Shown here: positions 52,641 through 62,689 of the stretch, piece by piece | How positions within the stretch are numbered: position 1 is the first letter of the stretch | How the letters are laid out: each line of letters starts with the position of its first letter | From: Chlorella sorokiniana | Taxonomy: Eukaryota; Chlorophyta; Trebouxiophyceae; Chlorellales; Chlorellaceae | Reading direction: 5' to 3' | DNA: 64,000 bases | Assembly: GCA_025917655.1 (NCBI GenBank) | Contig: CP084611.1 | Location: 4,216,001 to 4,280,000, forward strand | Made by a program: the position numbers and the translations under genes | The notes under the pieces: model-generated | The model's input: only the letters and a program-made list of their open reading frames with translations | Database searches by the model: none | Told to the model about the DNA's origin: nothing

Positions 52641-54446
52641 TCAGGGCCGTGGCTTGACTGCCACCACCGTCTTGTGCCGCGGCGAGTTTTCCAGCTGGCG
52701 CGCGGGCAGGAAGCCGGCGGCGGCCATCGCCCCGGCATGTCCAGCGAGAGATACTCCAGCAGCCAGGGCTCGGTGCTCTTGAAGGCCACATAGGGGAGAG
52801 GGTTGGAGAAGATGCGGCGGAAGACGGGGACTCCGGGTTCATCTCCATCACCGCCAGGGCGCCACCTGGCCGCAGCAGGCGGAAGGCCTCGCGGAAGATG
52901 GCTGCGCTGGCGGCCGCCGGCAGCTCGTGGCACACCTGCGGGGTGTGGGCGGCCCGAACCGAGCGTCTTGTCACTCAGGCAACCGGATAAAGCAGAGGGC
53001 TGCGTGCTTCAACAGCCAGCCGCGCTTGGGCCAGTGCGACCGATGCTCAGGGCAGCTGCGGTCGCAGTGCAACACCCACCAGCATGACGCTGACAAGGTC
53101 AAAGCTCTCGGCAGGCAGCCGCGTGTCCTCCCCAGCGCCGTGCGCAAAGCGCAGGCGCTCCGGGGGCAGCCCCGCCGCTGCACGCTCTTGCTGCCGCTGG
53201 CGCTGCATGTAGCTGCCCACGGCCAGCATGTGTGGCGACAGATCGAGGCCTGCAGCAGGGCCACAGGATGATGGGGAACAGATGAAGGCAGCATAACAAT
53301 AAGGGAGGGTGAGGCCCACCTGCTGCAATGGCTGGTCCCATCTGCACCCGCCCCCACTGCCTTGCTGAGTTGCCCTAGCCTTGTTGAATGCAGCCCATCG
53401 TCTGTCTTTGAAAGCTGCTGTTGTTTCTAAGCCCGCAATCCCACCATTCCCCCTTCCCATCCCTCCACCCTCCTTCCCCCTTCCACACAAACAACAGCGG
53501 CCCTCAGGGGGAGGGGATCAGCTGCCTTGCGCACCTGTGACACTTGCGTCCGGGAAGGCGCGCAGGAGGGCCAGACTGCTGAGTCCCGTGGCAGCACCCA
53601 CATCCAGGATGTCCTGCACCGGCCGCGCACCCTGCTCCGCCAGCAGCTGCTGCATGCAACGCGAGTAGCTGCTGCGCAGGTTGTCGTCGCCCTGCATGCA
53701 TGGAGCCCAGGTGGGGGGGGGGGGGGGGTTGTTAAGGTGGGGGCCAGCTGCGGCCCTCTAAGCTTCTCATGTGTGCCCATCCCCAAGGCTGGCCCTGTGC
53801 CAGCAGGCTCCCGCCCCTCCCGCCAACCTGAGGGTCCAGCTGCTTGCCCTCGGGATCGTACACCGTGCTGTGCACGCTTCGGGCGGCCACCGTCATCTCC
53901 ATCGCTGGTTCCCAAGCCAGGTTGCCCTCGGGGTAGGCGTGAAAGGGCACCTGCGATGTTGAATGTGCAGTGTCGGGCGTCGGGTGCGTGGACCCCAGCT
54001 GGGTTTCCCTACCCTCCTGCAATGCTGCCTTTGCGTGTGGCGCCACCAGGGGCACCTTGTAGTACGTGGGGTACTCCACGCTCCTGTCCTCTACCGCAGC
54101 CAGCTCCCTGTCCCAGTCCACCGCCCGCAGCGCCTCGATCTCTCCCGCAAAATCCAGGCCCATGCGCTCGCCCCGCTTGACTATCATGGCACGGGCCTGC
54201 GCGGGTTGGGGGGCTGCTGGCTGGGACTACATGATTGCAGCCCAGCCGCCTCCTTGCCCTGCCAACTCACATTCTTGGCAGCAAGTCCAAAGAATGGAGG
54301 AAACTGGAACAAGGCTTCCACAAGGGTGACGAGGGGGCCCGTTGGCGCGGCGGCGCCGCTGCCTGGGCTCTGCACCGCACCAAGCCGCGCTTGGGAGCTG
54401 CAACCTGCAACTGCTGTGGAGACATCACAATTTCAAAGTCAGCCAT
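52641..54446 (-). CDS. SAM-dependent methyltransferase, plastid type
   Basis: Class I methyltransferase. It starts MADFEIVMSPQQLQVAAPKR at 54446, a plausible transit peptide, then LVTLVEALFQFPPFFGLAAK, IVKRGERMGLDFAGEIEAL, VPFHAYPEGNLAWEPAMEM and NLRSSYSRCMQQLLAEQGA. SAM-binding motif I is VQDILDVGAATGLSSLALLR followed by TGLDLSPHMLAVGSYMQ (about 53230-53640); later ERLRFAHGAGEDTRLPAESF, CHELPAAASAAIFREAFRLL RPGGALAVMEMNP and the C-terminal FKSTEPWLLEYLSLDM. As I recall it, the YPTYYKVPFHAYPEGNL and STEP...EY phrases match the Arabidopsis At4g29590 group of plastid methyltransferases, whose substrate I do not know. A one-base shortage at the C run 52730-52733 breaks the last exon. Confidence 0.82.
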
Positions 54447-54914
54447 AGCCCAGTGTCGAGGTTGAAGGACGTCTTCAGCGCGCAGACAGTTCTCACTTGG
54501 CTGCAGGACGGCGCCATCAGGCTTTGCATGCTGCTTAAATCGTTTAAACTTTTATCGGATGAAGCTATGTATCAATTGCAAGGCTAAACAATCCCGTAAC
54601 CGCCCAAGAGAGCAGGGTGAGACGACGTGTACCGCACGGTGTTGAGCCAAAAGTGGACCATCTTCTACTGAATGATCGGCAGACAAACACAAAGGATAAG
54701 GCCCTCGGATCACATTGCCGAGAACAGTGGCAGGAGAGCACTGGCCACTATCTGTCTGCTGCGAGCTCGGCTGCAGCGTCGAGTTCACAGGCCTATCAGC
54801 GTCCCGAGGCTGAGGACTGCGAAGTGCCCGACGGTAGCAGCCCCTGCTCCACCGGCGCCCCCAGTACCAGCCGCTTGACGACAGAAGGTGGACGGCCCAC
54901 TCGGCTTTGACGCC
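54447..54914. promoter_or_regulatory. Divergent region between methyltransferase and rhomboid genes
   Basis: Head-to-head gap with an AT-rich centre near 54535-54590. An open frame from about 54780 runs into the rhomboid start region (VDGPLGFDAMSADD), so the rhomboid may begin further upstream than 54915. Confidence 0.4.
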
Positions 54915-56501
54915 ATGTCAGCAGATGATGCGCTGTGGGCCTCCCTCACACGGCTGGCCACGGAAGGGGGCCGCCTGGCGCGGAGCGCGGCAGAGGCGGC
55001 TGCCGGGAGTTGAGCGGCGCCCTGGGACGGGACCGGCAGGTGCTGCGGTGGCCTGCTGGCCTGTCGCCCTCGGGGCCCGTCATTCCGGAGCCCTACAATC
55101 TCCAAGGGCGCCGCCTGGACTGGCACGATGCGTACATGGCCATGTGTGAGTGCATACTAAAAGGATGGAGCGGGAGTGCGGGACAGCGGGTTGGGCCGGG
55201 CCAAAGGGGGTGCTTGGGAGATGGCCGCGCACCGCTCATCTGGCTGCACGGCACCGCCTGCGCTCGCTATGCAGGCGCCTTCACTGCGGCCAATGCGCTT
55301 CAGTGCAACGGCATGCAGCCGGTCACCATGGGCCTCGTTGCGGCGCAGACGGCGCTCCACCTGCGCCCGGTGGCTACCGCATGCTACAGGTGTTGCCCGG
55401 CTCGCTTGGCGCGCAGCCCCACCCACGCCAATCCTGCTGCGCCGACTTCTCCTCAGCCTGCCCACACCCTCTGCGTGCTGCCCTGCCCTTGCAGGTGGGG
55501 CTCAACTCCCACCGTGTGCTGCACCACGGCGAGTGGCGGCGGCTGGGAAGCAGCCTCGTGCTGCACCGGGACCTGCCGCATCTCGTCAGCAACTGCACCG
55601 CGCTCCTCACCGACGGGCTGCCCCTGGAGCGGCGCCTGGGAGCCACCCGCTTCGCCGCCCTGGTGGCCTCCTCGGCAGCGCTGACGCAAGGATTGCACTG
55701 TGAGCCGCCGGCCCTTTCCTCTGCGCTGGCCCGGCTGATTGGTGATGAAGGCTCATCCTACGCAAGCTGAACTGCTTGTGGAGCTATGACTCCAAGCCCT
55801 GCTGCCATCCTCTCTGCAGTGCTCACGACGCGTGCAGCTGTTACCTGGCTGCCAAGAAGCAGGGTTGCTGACAGCCACTTCCTTGCGTATGGCGTGGGTT
55901 TCTCGGGAGTGTGCATGGCGCTGCGGGTGAGCAGCCATCGGCAGCAGCTGCTTCGGCCAGCAGGCTGATATTACTGGCTTAGCTTTTAAAGGGACACCTC
56001 AGCATCGGCTGGGCCTTCTCTTTTGAGCACACCCCTTCCCTCCCCGACTGGTGTGCCCGCTGCAGGTGGTTGCCGGCTACATGCGGGAGGCTGACCTGGC
56101 GGCAGCGGGCCAGCACATCAGCGAGGAGTTCATGCTTCAAGTTGGGCGCCTGAGCGTCTGGCCCTCCCTGCTACTTGTTCACGTGATAGAGCCCAGCGCT
56201 GGGCTGGTGGGCCACCTCTGCGGCGTCTGGGCGGGCGTCCTACACGTGTACGCCAACGCGGCATGGCGCCGGTGGCGCTACCCACCGCGGCAGCGGATCC
56301 GTAGCGGCCGCCTTGCAGCAGCAGCCCCGCCCCAATCGCGGCTTGGGGTGGACAGGCACCCCGCCTCGGCTGGATGGACTTGCTATCCCATCTGTTGCTG
56401 GCAGCAGCAACTTGCTTAGCTGCTGCCGCACTAAAGAAGAAACGCGTCGCCGCCTAGCGGATGGGGCACTGACCAGCCCTGATGACCTTGCCGAACGATA
56501 A
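54915..56501 (+). CDS. Rhomboid-family intramembrane serine protease
   Basis: Starts MSADDALWASLTRLATEGGR at the first in-frame ATG I accept. Rhomboid features in order: NSHRVLHHGEWRRLGSSLVL followed by RDLPHLVSNCTALLTDG (about 55505-55620, the region after TM1 with the HxxxN-like loop), TM segments around TRFAALVASSAALTQGL, the catalytic serine in AYGVGFSGVCMALR (GFSG, about 55888-55926), and a late helix WPSLLLVHVIEPSAGLVGHLCGVWAG whose GH supplies the expected catalytic His. Both dyad residues are present, so an active protease is likely. The cytosolic tail ends EETRRRLADGALTSPDDLAER; the RHBDD1-type rhomboids, which this resembles, work at the ER or in organelles. The exon join near 56320 is uncertain. 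Confidence 0.82.
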
Positions 56502-56586
56502 GAACCGCTGCCTTGATTTGGTGACTTTGCCAAGTACTACTCAGGAGCTGTAACGCAGCTGCTTTAAAACGCAGCTGCTTTTTTTT

Positions 56587-56591
56587 TGTAA
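56587..56591 (+). terminator. Candidate TGTAA polyadenylation signal of the rhomboid gene
   Basis: TGTAA directly after a T10-like run, about 85 bases past the stop. Confidence 0.5.
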
Positions 56592-56856
56592 AGCTGGCCT
56601 GGTCCAGGCATGTGCAGTATATGTGCGGTCTACTGGCGTCATTTTGGCAAACTGCAGGCGACGCTAACGCGATGTACTCGGATTGAAATACGTTTCTAGA
56701 AACAAGCGAAAGTGACGAGTCTGGGCACGGCGCCAAAGCCGTTCGACCCGGGGGATGTCTCTGCCAGCCAGCCCAGCATCCCCTTTCATCTGGGCGGCCC
56801 CACCACACCAGTGTGTCTCCCTCCTCTTGCAGCAGCCACCACCTTAAACTGCCACC

Positions 56857-57866
56857 ATGCAGGCTCTGACCCAGTCCACCTTTGCGGGCAAGACCCTGTC
56901 GGTGTCTGGCCCTCGGTGAGTAGAGACGCGGGAGTGGATGGGGGCCAACAGCGCAGCCCAGTATGGTCCTACATGCATCCTGAACTCTTTATGATTGGCA
57001 GCGGGAGGTCACAGACGCTGGGATGGTGGTGCGCAACCCTGGCACTCGGCCGACTCAGCGGGGGCCTGTGCGCACTGGTGTCTTTGATCCCGCTGCGGCA
57101 GAAGTGTCAGACGTCATTTTCTGGTGCTCTGGCCTGCAGCGCCCGCAAGAGCGTGAGCACCACCGTGGTGGCCAGCAGCGGCAAGAAGATCGACATCAGC
57201 AAGCAGGGCCTCAACTCCATTGAGAATGAGGTGGTGAAGCTCAACCTGATGGGCCGCTCCAAGTCCATGGAGTCCAAGGAGTGGCGCGACTCCCAGGGCC
57301 GCAAGGGCAAGGTGAGCACCCGCCCTGCGCACGCCGTTGCCGCTTCAGGCGCCACTACAGCGATCTGTTTCTAGCACGTCAGCGTCAGTGCGGCTGTCTT
57401 GCCTAGGACCCCCAAGTCCTGTGCTCCTTTCTCGCCAGCGTGAATAGCCTGAGTCACGCAACTGTGGTCTTTTGCAGGGCTATGGCGTGTACAAGTTTGC
57501 GAACAAGTATGGCGCCAACGTGGACGGCTACAGCCCCATCTACACCCCTGACACCTGGTCCGAGTCTGGTGAGCATCTGCGACGTGGGACGCTCTGTGTG
57601 TCAGGACAAGAGTGCAAGTTTCGAACCTGTCGCTACAGCCTGGCAGAGAACCAGCGCATGCGCGCCAGCGCATGCATGCCTGTCACTCAGCATCTGCTGC
57701 CTGTGAAGGCCTTCGGCTCACTCTGTTTCTCCACTCTCACTCTGTCGCTTGCAGGTGACTCCTACAAGCTTGGCACCAAGGGCCTGATCGCCTGGGCGGG
57801 TCTCATCGTTGTGCTGCTTGGCGTTGGCATCAACCTTGTTATCAGCACCTCCCGCTGGGCCAGTAA
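56857..57866 (+). CDS. PSBR: Photosystem II 10-kDa polypeptide PsbR
   Basis: Thylakoid lumen-side subunit that stabilises the oxygen-evolving complex. Four exons: [20 protein letters not shown] (transit peptide, ATG at 56857); [20 protein letters not shown] through [40 protein letters not shown] with [10 protein letters not shown]; and [20 protein letters not shown] with [12 protein letters not shown], the single C-terminal membrane helix. All boundaries are GT-AG. The last codons read SRWASN... into a long unlikely tail; one more C near 57855 would give SRLGQ and a stop at 57864-57866, the usual PsbR ending. That is how I end the gene here. Confidence 0.93.
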
Positions 57867-58301
57867 TCGCGGAGTTTACGCAGCAGCTTCTTTTACAACG
57901 TTAGCAGCATCCAGAGAAGACAACCCTCCCCCTTGTTTCATAGTTGGCGTGTGTGACGGCCGCTGTACCATGTCCTTGCTGGCGGTGCTGGCCCTGCCCT
58001 GATGCCGGCAGTGGCCTCCAGCCGCAGGAAGTTTTACTGTAATATCAGTAAACGCAACAAGACGTGAACAAGCCGCACCAGCAATGAGGATCGCAACTCC
58101 TGACATAGTGTGTTCGCGGCGCACAAGCGGCGGCGGCAGTGCATGCCGCCCAAGACAGACCTTAGCTGAAAGGGTCAGGGGGATTCTATGCATAACGAGC
58201 ATGATTGATGTTTTCGAGTGAACTAGTTACACCTCTTGTCGCGCTCCTTTTCGCAGAGTTGAAGGGTCAAAGCCCTCGGTGGGGGCTCAGACACCTGTGC
58301 G
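57867..58301. other. Intergenic between PSBR and the coiled-coil gene
   Basis: Contains the PSBR 3' untranslated region and the promoter of the next gene. No other feature is recognised. Confidence 0.45.
58038..58042 (+). terminator. Candidate TGTAA polyadenylation signal of PSBR
   Basis: TGTAA within TTTTACTGTAATATC, about 170 bases after the proposed stop. Confidence 0.55.
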
Positions 58302-61300
58302 ATGCGGGCATTTTTCGGGCTTGGGCCAGCGCAAGGCCCAGACTCCAAAGAGCCGGCAGGGGAGAAGGAGGCAAGCCGGTTGTTTGCCGAGGCTGAGCAG
58401 GCACTGAACCAACTTCGAGTAAGGACAGCGGGAGCAACGCAGGACGACAACTTCGCACTCCTGAACCGAGCGCAGCGTGCAGTGGTGCAACTGGACGGCC
58501 TCGTCCGCGGCGGAAGTATGTCAGGCGAACTGGCGGCCGTCTGGAGGAGGTGCGCCCTCTGTTGTTCGTGCTTGTGTTGGCAAGTCACGTTGCACTCCAG
58601 GCATGACACGTACCTCTCTCTCGATCCTATGCAGCCAAGTTGAAGAGCTGCAGCAAGAGCTCACGTTTGCAACGCAAAAGCTGCTGCAAGCCCAGCCGGC
58701 GACATCCCGGCCAGCAGCGCCACCGCCGGCCCCTGCTCCCGCACCTGCAGCAGCCGCCATCGGGCTGGGGGGATGACGATGATCTCTTCAGCGGCCTGGA
58801 CTTAGCCGGTGCCAGCCTGCAGCCTGCTGCACCGCCACCAGCCGCACCCTCGCCGCCAGCCGCCGCCGCAGCCGCGGTGGGCAGCGATGCCGCACGGCGC
58901 ACCTCCTCCCTCTGGCAGGCAGGCTGATTCACCCGGACCGAGCGAGGATCAACCAGCCGCCGAGGCTCTGGGCACAGCGAGGAGCGACATGTGCGCCTCG
59001 TTGATGCCGCATGCACGGTTGGGGCCCTGCGCTGCTGCTGGGTCCAGGAGCGGCAGGAGCCTCACCGCTGCCGCCCCTCGCTGCCTGGTGCAGGGCTGCG
59101 CTGGACGAGGACCTCTTCACCAGCCTCGCTGCTGAGCCCGGCCCTGCATCGCCTGCAGCACAGGCTGCCTTGGCAGCGGAGCCAGAGCTGCCGTCTGCTG
59201 CACGCAGCGACAGCCGGGCAGCGGCACACCAGCCGCCCGGCAGCCCGGCAGCGGGCTGCACCGCCGCGCCTGCACTCGATGCGGCAGCTGCGCGCTGCCC
59301 GCAGCCGCCCGGCGCTGCAGCGGCGCCTGCGCCGTTGGCAGGGCGCCGCAAGAAGGTGATCCGCAGCCGCATCGGCTACGCGCGCACAGCTGCCCCCTGG
59401 CGGGTGCTCAGGCCTCACCAGCCCATCCGCTGGGTGCAGCGCTGGCTGCCCCGCCTGCAGCGCCACATCGGGGCAAGGAGCCCGCATCAGCGGCGCCACT
59501 CGAGCGGCAGGCCTCCGATGCCGGCAGCGTGCTCAGCCAAGGCAGCGGGTCGCTGGGTCCCGCGCAACCCGCTGGCAGCAGGCCGGCCTCTGGGGCGGGC
59601 CAGCTGGCTCCCGATGCGCAGTTGGAGTCTGCGCACGGCTCCACCGCAGCGGCCTCAGCGGCGGGCTCGTTGGATGGCAGTGCACGGGGCGATGGCGGCG
59701 GCGCGCAAAGCGCACGCAGCGGCGACCCCCAGCACCTGACTGCCCTGCAGCAGCACGTGGCACGCCTGAACATACAGCTGGAGCCGCCGGCACGCGCGGC
59801 CGGGCCCACGGCGCTCCCCTACCCCGCCATCAGCCAAGACTCTTCGCGACGCAGCACACGTGGGTGCTCGCTGGCGGGGCGAAGCACCCACGCATGAGTT
59901 GGCGCCAACGCATGCGCCATGCAGGGCACCCCTTGCGGCACGACGGCAGCGCCTTTCACCCCTGCTTGCGCCCCCTTGTCCCTGCAGAGGCTGTGCGGGA
60001 GTTTTGGGCGGCCACGGGGACGACTCTGATAGCGACGAGTCCATCACCTCACCGTGCCTCCCCCGGCGGTGACCTGGCGCTGCCCAGACCCACAGGCGCC
60101 GGCGCTGCGCACACAGCGGGGACCAGCGGGGGCCCTGCTGCTCAGCGGCAGCAGGCACACGCGCGAGAGGCTGGATTTGAGGAACAGCTGGCTGGCGTTG
60201 AGCGGGAGCGGGAGGCGCGGCTGGCCGCCGTGGCGGCGCGGCTGGCGGCTGTGGCGCAGCGCGAGCGCGCAGCAAAGCTGCAGCGCCGGCAGGCCTCCGC
60301 GGAGGGCCGCCAGCTGGAGGCGCGCATTGCGCAGCTGCAGGCAGCGGAGGGGGAGGCGGTGGAGGCCGAGGAGTATGACCGGGCGGCCGCCATGTCAGCA
60401 GACCAGGACTCTGCCAGGTCAGCGCTGGAGGCGGTGCAGGCCGAGCTGGCAGCGGCAGACGCCATGCAGCGGGCCGCCGCCGAGGAGCGGCTGCAGGTGG
60501 TGGGAGAGGCAGCAGAGGCGTGGGAGGCGGCCGCTACCGCGCTGCAGCTGTTGCTCGAGGCTCGGCAGCAGGAGCGTGAGGCGGCGGAGGCACGCGCGGC
60601 GGCGGAGGCGGCGGCAGAGGAGCAGGCCGAGAAGGCTGCTGAGCAGCGCCTGCAGCAGCTCAAGGAGCAGGAGGCTGAGCTGGCTGCTGGCATAGCGCAC
60701 GCGCTGGTCGCCCTGGAGCGGCAGCAGGAGGAGCAGGCGGGGGAGCTTGAGGCGCAGCGGGAGGAGCAGCAGGCAGCGCACGAAGCCCTAAAGGCTGAGG
60801 TGGCCGAGCTCAGGTGGGGGTTGTTGGGGGTGTGGTGGTAGCTTGCCTGCTTGCATGCGTAACGACAGCAGCCCACTCCTGTCTCGCGTCAGGTTCGGCG
60901 TGAACGTTCAGAATTCTCAGTCGCCACTGTGCTGCGCAGGGCTGCTCTGGCTGCTAAAGAGGCGCAGCTGCAGGAGAGCCGGGCAAAGCTGGATGGTGCG
61001 GAGGAGGCCCTGGCCGACTTGCCCACCCGCTTTGCTCAGGTCGCTGCCGGCATTGCTGCGCAGCAGCGCGAGCTGGAGAATTGCCGCCTGGAGGCGGAGG
61101 GAGAGGCAGCCAACCTGGAGCAGGCGCGCCTGGAGGCGGCAGCCGGCCGGCAGGCGGCGGCCGCGGCTGCCGCCGAGGCGGCGCGGCAGCTGGAGCTCGC
61201 AGCTGCTCTGGCTGCTTCCGTGGCTGCTGAAGCGGCCCAGCACCGGGCGCAGGCTGAGCTGGCGGGCGCGCTGCCAGCAAGCTGGCTGAGGTGCGCCAGG

Positions 61301-62563
61301 CCGAGGAAGCCGTGCAGCGCCAGGTGGCAGAGGCGGAGGCGGCTGCGGGGCACGTGCAGCAGCGCGTGCGCGAGGTGGCGGGGAAGCGGGCCAAGCTGCA
61401 GCACGAACTTGGACTGGCCGAGGCGTCTGCCGCGGCTGCGAGGTGCGCATGGTCAGGCAGTAGGGAGATGTGGTGCGTGTGGAAGCCGGGGCTTACTGGA
61501 ACGCAGAGGGCAGTGGGTTTGAAGAGCGCAGGTTCTTGTTTCACTGCTGCTTCAGGGCCCGGGTGCCCGAGCTGGAGGCCAGCAAGAAGGCAGCTGCAGC
61601 GGCTCGCGACTTCAAAGCTGCCGGCGAAGCGGCCGCAGAGGCAAAGGCGGCGGCAGCAGAAGCGGCCGCCGCCGAGGAGCGCTCCGCCACGCTGAAGGAG
61701 CAGGCGGCGGCGGCAGCGGCGGAGGAGCAGCAGCTGCAGGCGGAGGCGGCGGAGGCGGAGGCGGCGCTGGCGGCCTTGTCGCTCGCAGCAGCCAGGGCAC
61801 GCTGGCGCGGCTTGCTGGGGGCCCACGCCGAGCTGCAGAAGCAGATAGCCCATGTCGGGGACGGCGGCGCAGATGGCGGTGAGCTAGAGCACAGGGCAGC
61901 CCGGCCACCACCCGCCTTGTTGTCTTGCGCAAGCAAACTGCACCAGTGTGTTCCGGGCTCGCCCATGCAGGTGATTTGCGTTCTGAGCTGGACAGCCTGG
62001 CCGCCGAAGCAGCAGCGCTGGCGGAGACCCACGGTTTCACCGCCGACGAAGCAGCGGATGTGGCTGCCGCAGTGTCTGAGTCAGCAGAGGTCCCGGCAAG
62101 CGCCGCAGCACCTGGTGCAGGCGCCACCAAGGAGGCAGGCCTGACGCATGCGGGCGCAGCTCAGTTGCCAGCCACAGCAATGGAAGGTGGCGCTGTGCCA
62201 GTGGAAGCCGGCCCGAAGCCAGCAGTGCAGCCTTCTGTTGAGGAAGAGCCCGTCGAGGATGAGCCTGCCGGCACCGCCGGCACTGCAATCGTGGCAGCAG
62301 TGGGGGCTGGCGAGACGGAGCAGGAAGTCACCGGCTCAGCAGGGGAGGCAAGCGCACTTTCGGGCAGTCTGGAAGTTGATGACCCCCTTCCAGCAACAGA
62401 CAACCTGAGCCAGGTCTTGCAGGAGACGGCAGAGGAGCCGTCGCTATCTCCAGTGGACGTGGAAAGTGCGGCTGAGGGCGACGCAGCGGAAGCCTCAGCA
62501 GCGGCCTTGGAAGCAGCTGGCGAGGTGGAGGAGCTGTTTGGGGGCCTCAACCTTTCCAGCTGA
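58302..62563 (+). CDS. Long Ala/Glu-rich coiled-coil protein with acidic DLF motifs
   Basis: Start MRAFFGLGPAQGPDSKEPAG at 58302. The first 110 residues look helical (EASRLFAEAEQALNQLRVRT, NFALLNRAQRAVVQLDGLVR, VEELQQELTFATQKLLQ). A disordered Ala/Pro/Ser region follows, carrying DDDLFSGLDL (about 58775) and DEDLFTSL (about 59105), plus a basic patch GRRKKVIRSRIGYAR. From 60150 to 61850 there is long heptad-like coiled coil with two UVR-like helices: AVEAEEYDRAAAMSADQDSA and EASKKAAAAARDFKAAGEAA. The C-terminus is acidic (EEEPVEDEPAG) and ends EVEELFGGLNLSS at the stop. The repeated DLF/ELF.GL motifs resemble clathrin-adaptor-ear ligands, so a vesicle-trafficking or scaffold role is possible. 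I do not recognise the family. Frame slips occur near 59485, 60050 and 61285. Confidence 0.65.
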
Positions 62564-62595
62564 TCACCCCTCTGCTTCAACAGTGTTGTGCGACA

Positions 62596-62600
62596 TGTAA
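62596..62600 (+). terminator. Candidate TGTAA polyadenylation signal of the coiled-coil gene
   Basis: TGTAA about 35 bases after the stop. Confidence 0.5.
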
Positions 62601-62689
62601 GCATGCAAATTTTGGTAACGCAGGCGGATCACTCGGCGAGGTTTGTGTTGCTGAATCACGTGTTGACGCTACCCGACGCCATATGCCGA

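Noticed and set aside
57866-58002. A 45-residue C-terminal extension of PsbR
   Set aside because: PsbR normally ends a few residues after the membrane helix; a single missing C explains the read-through better.
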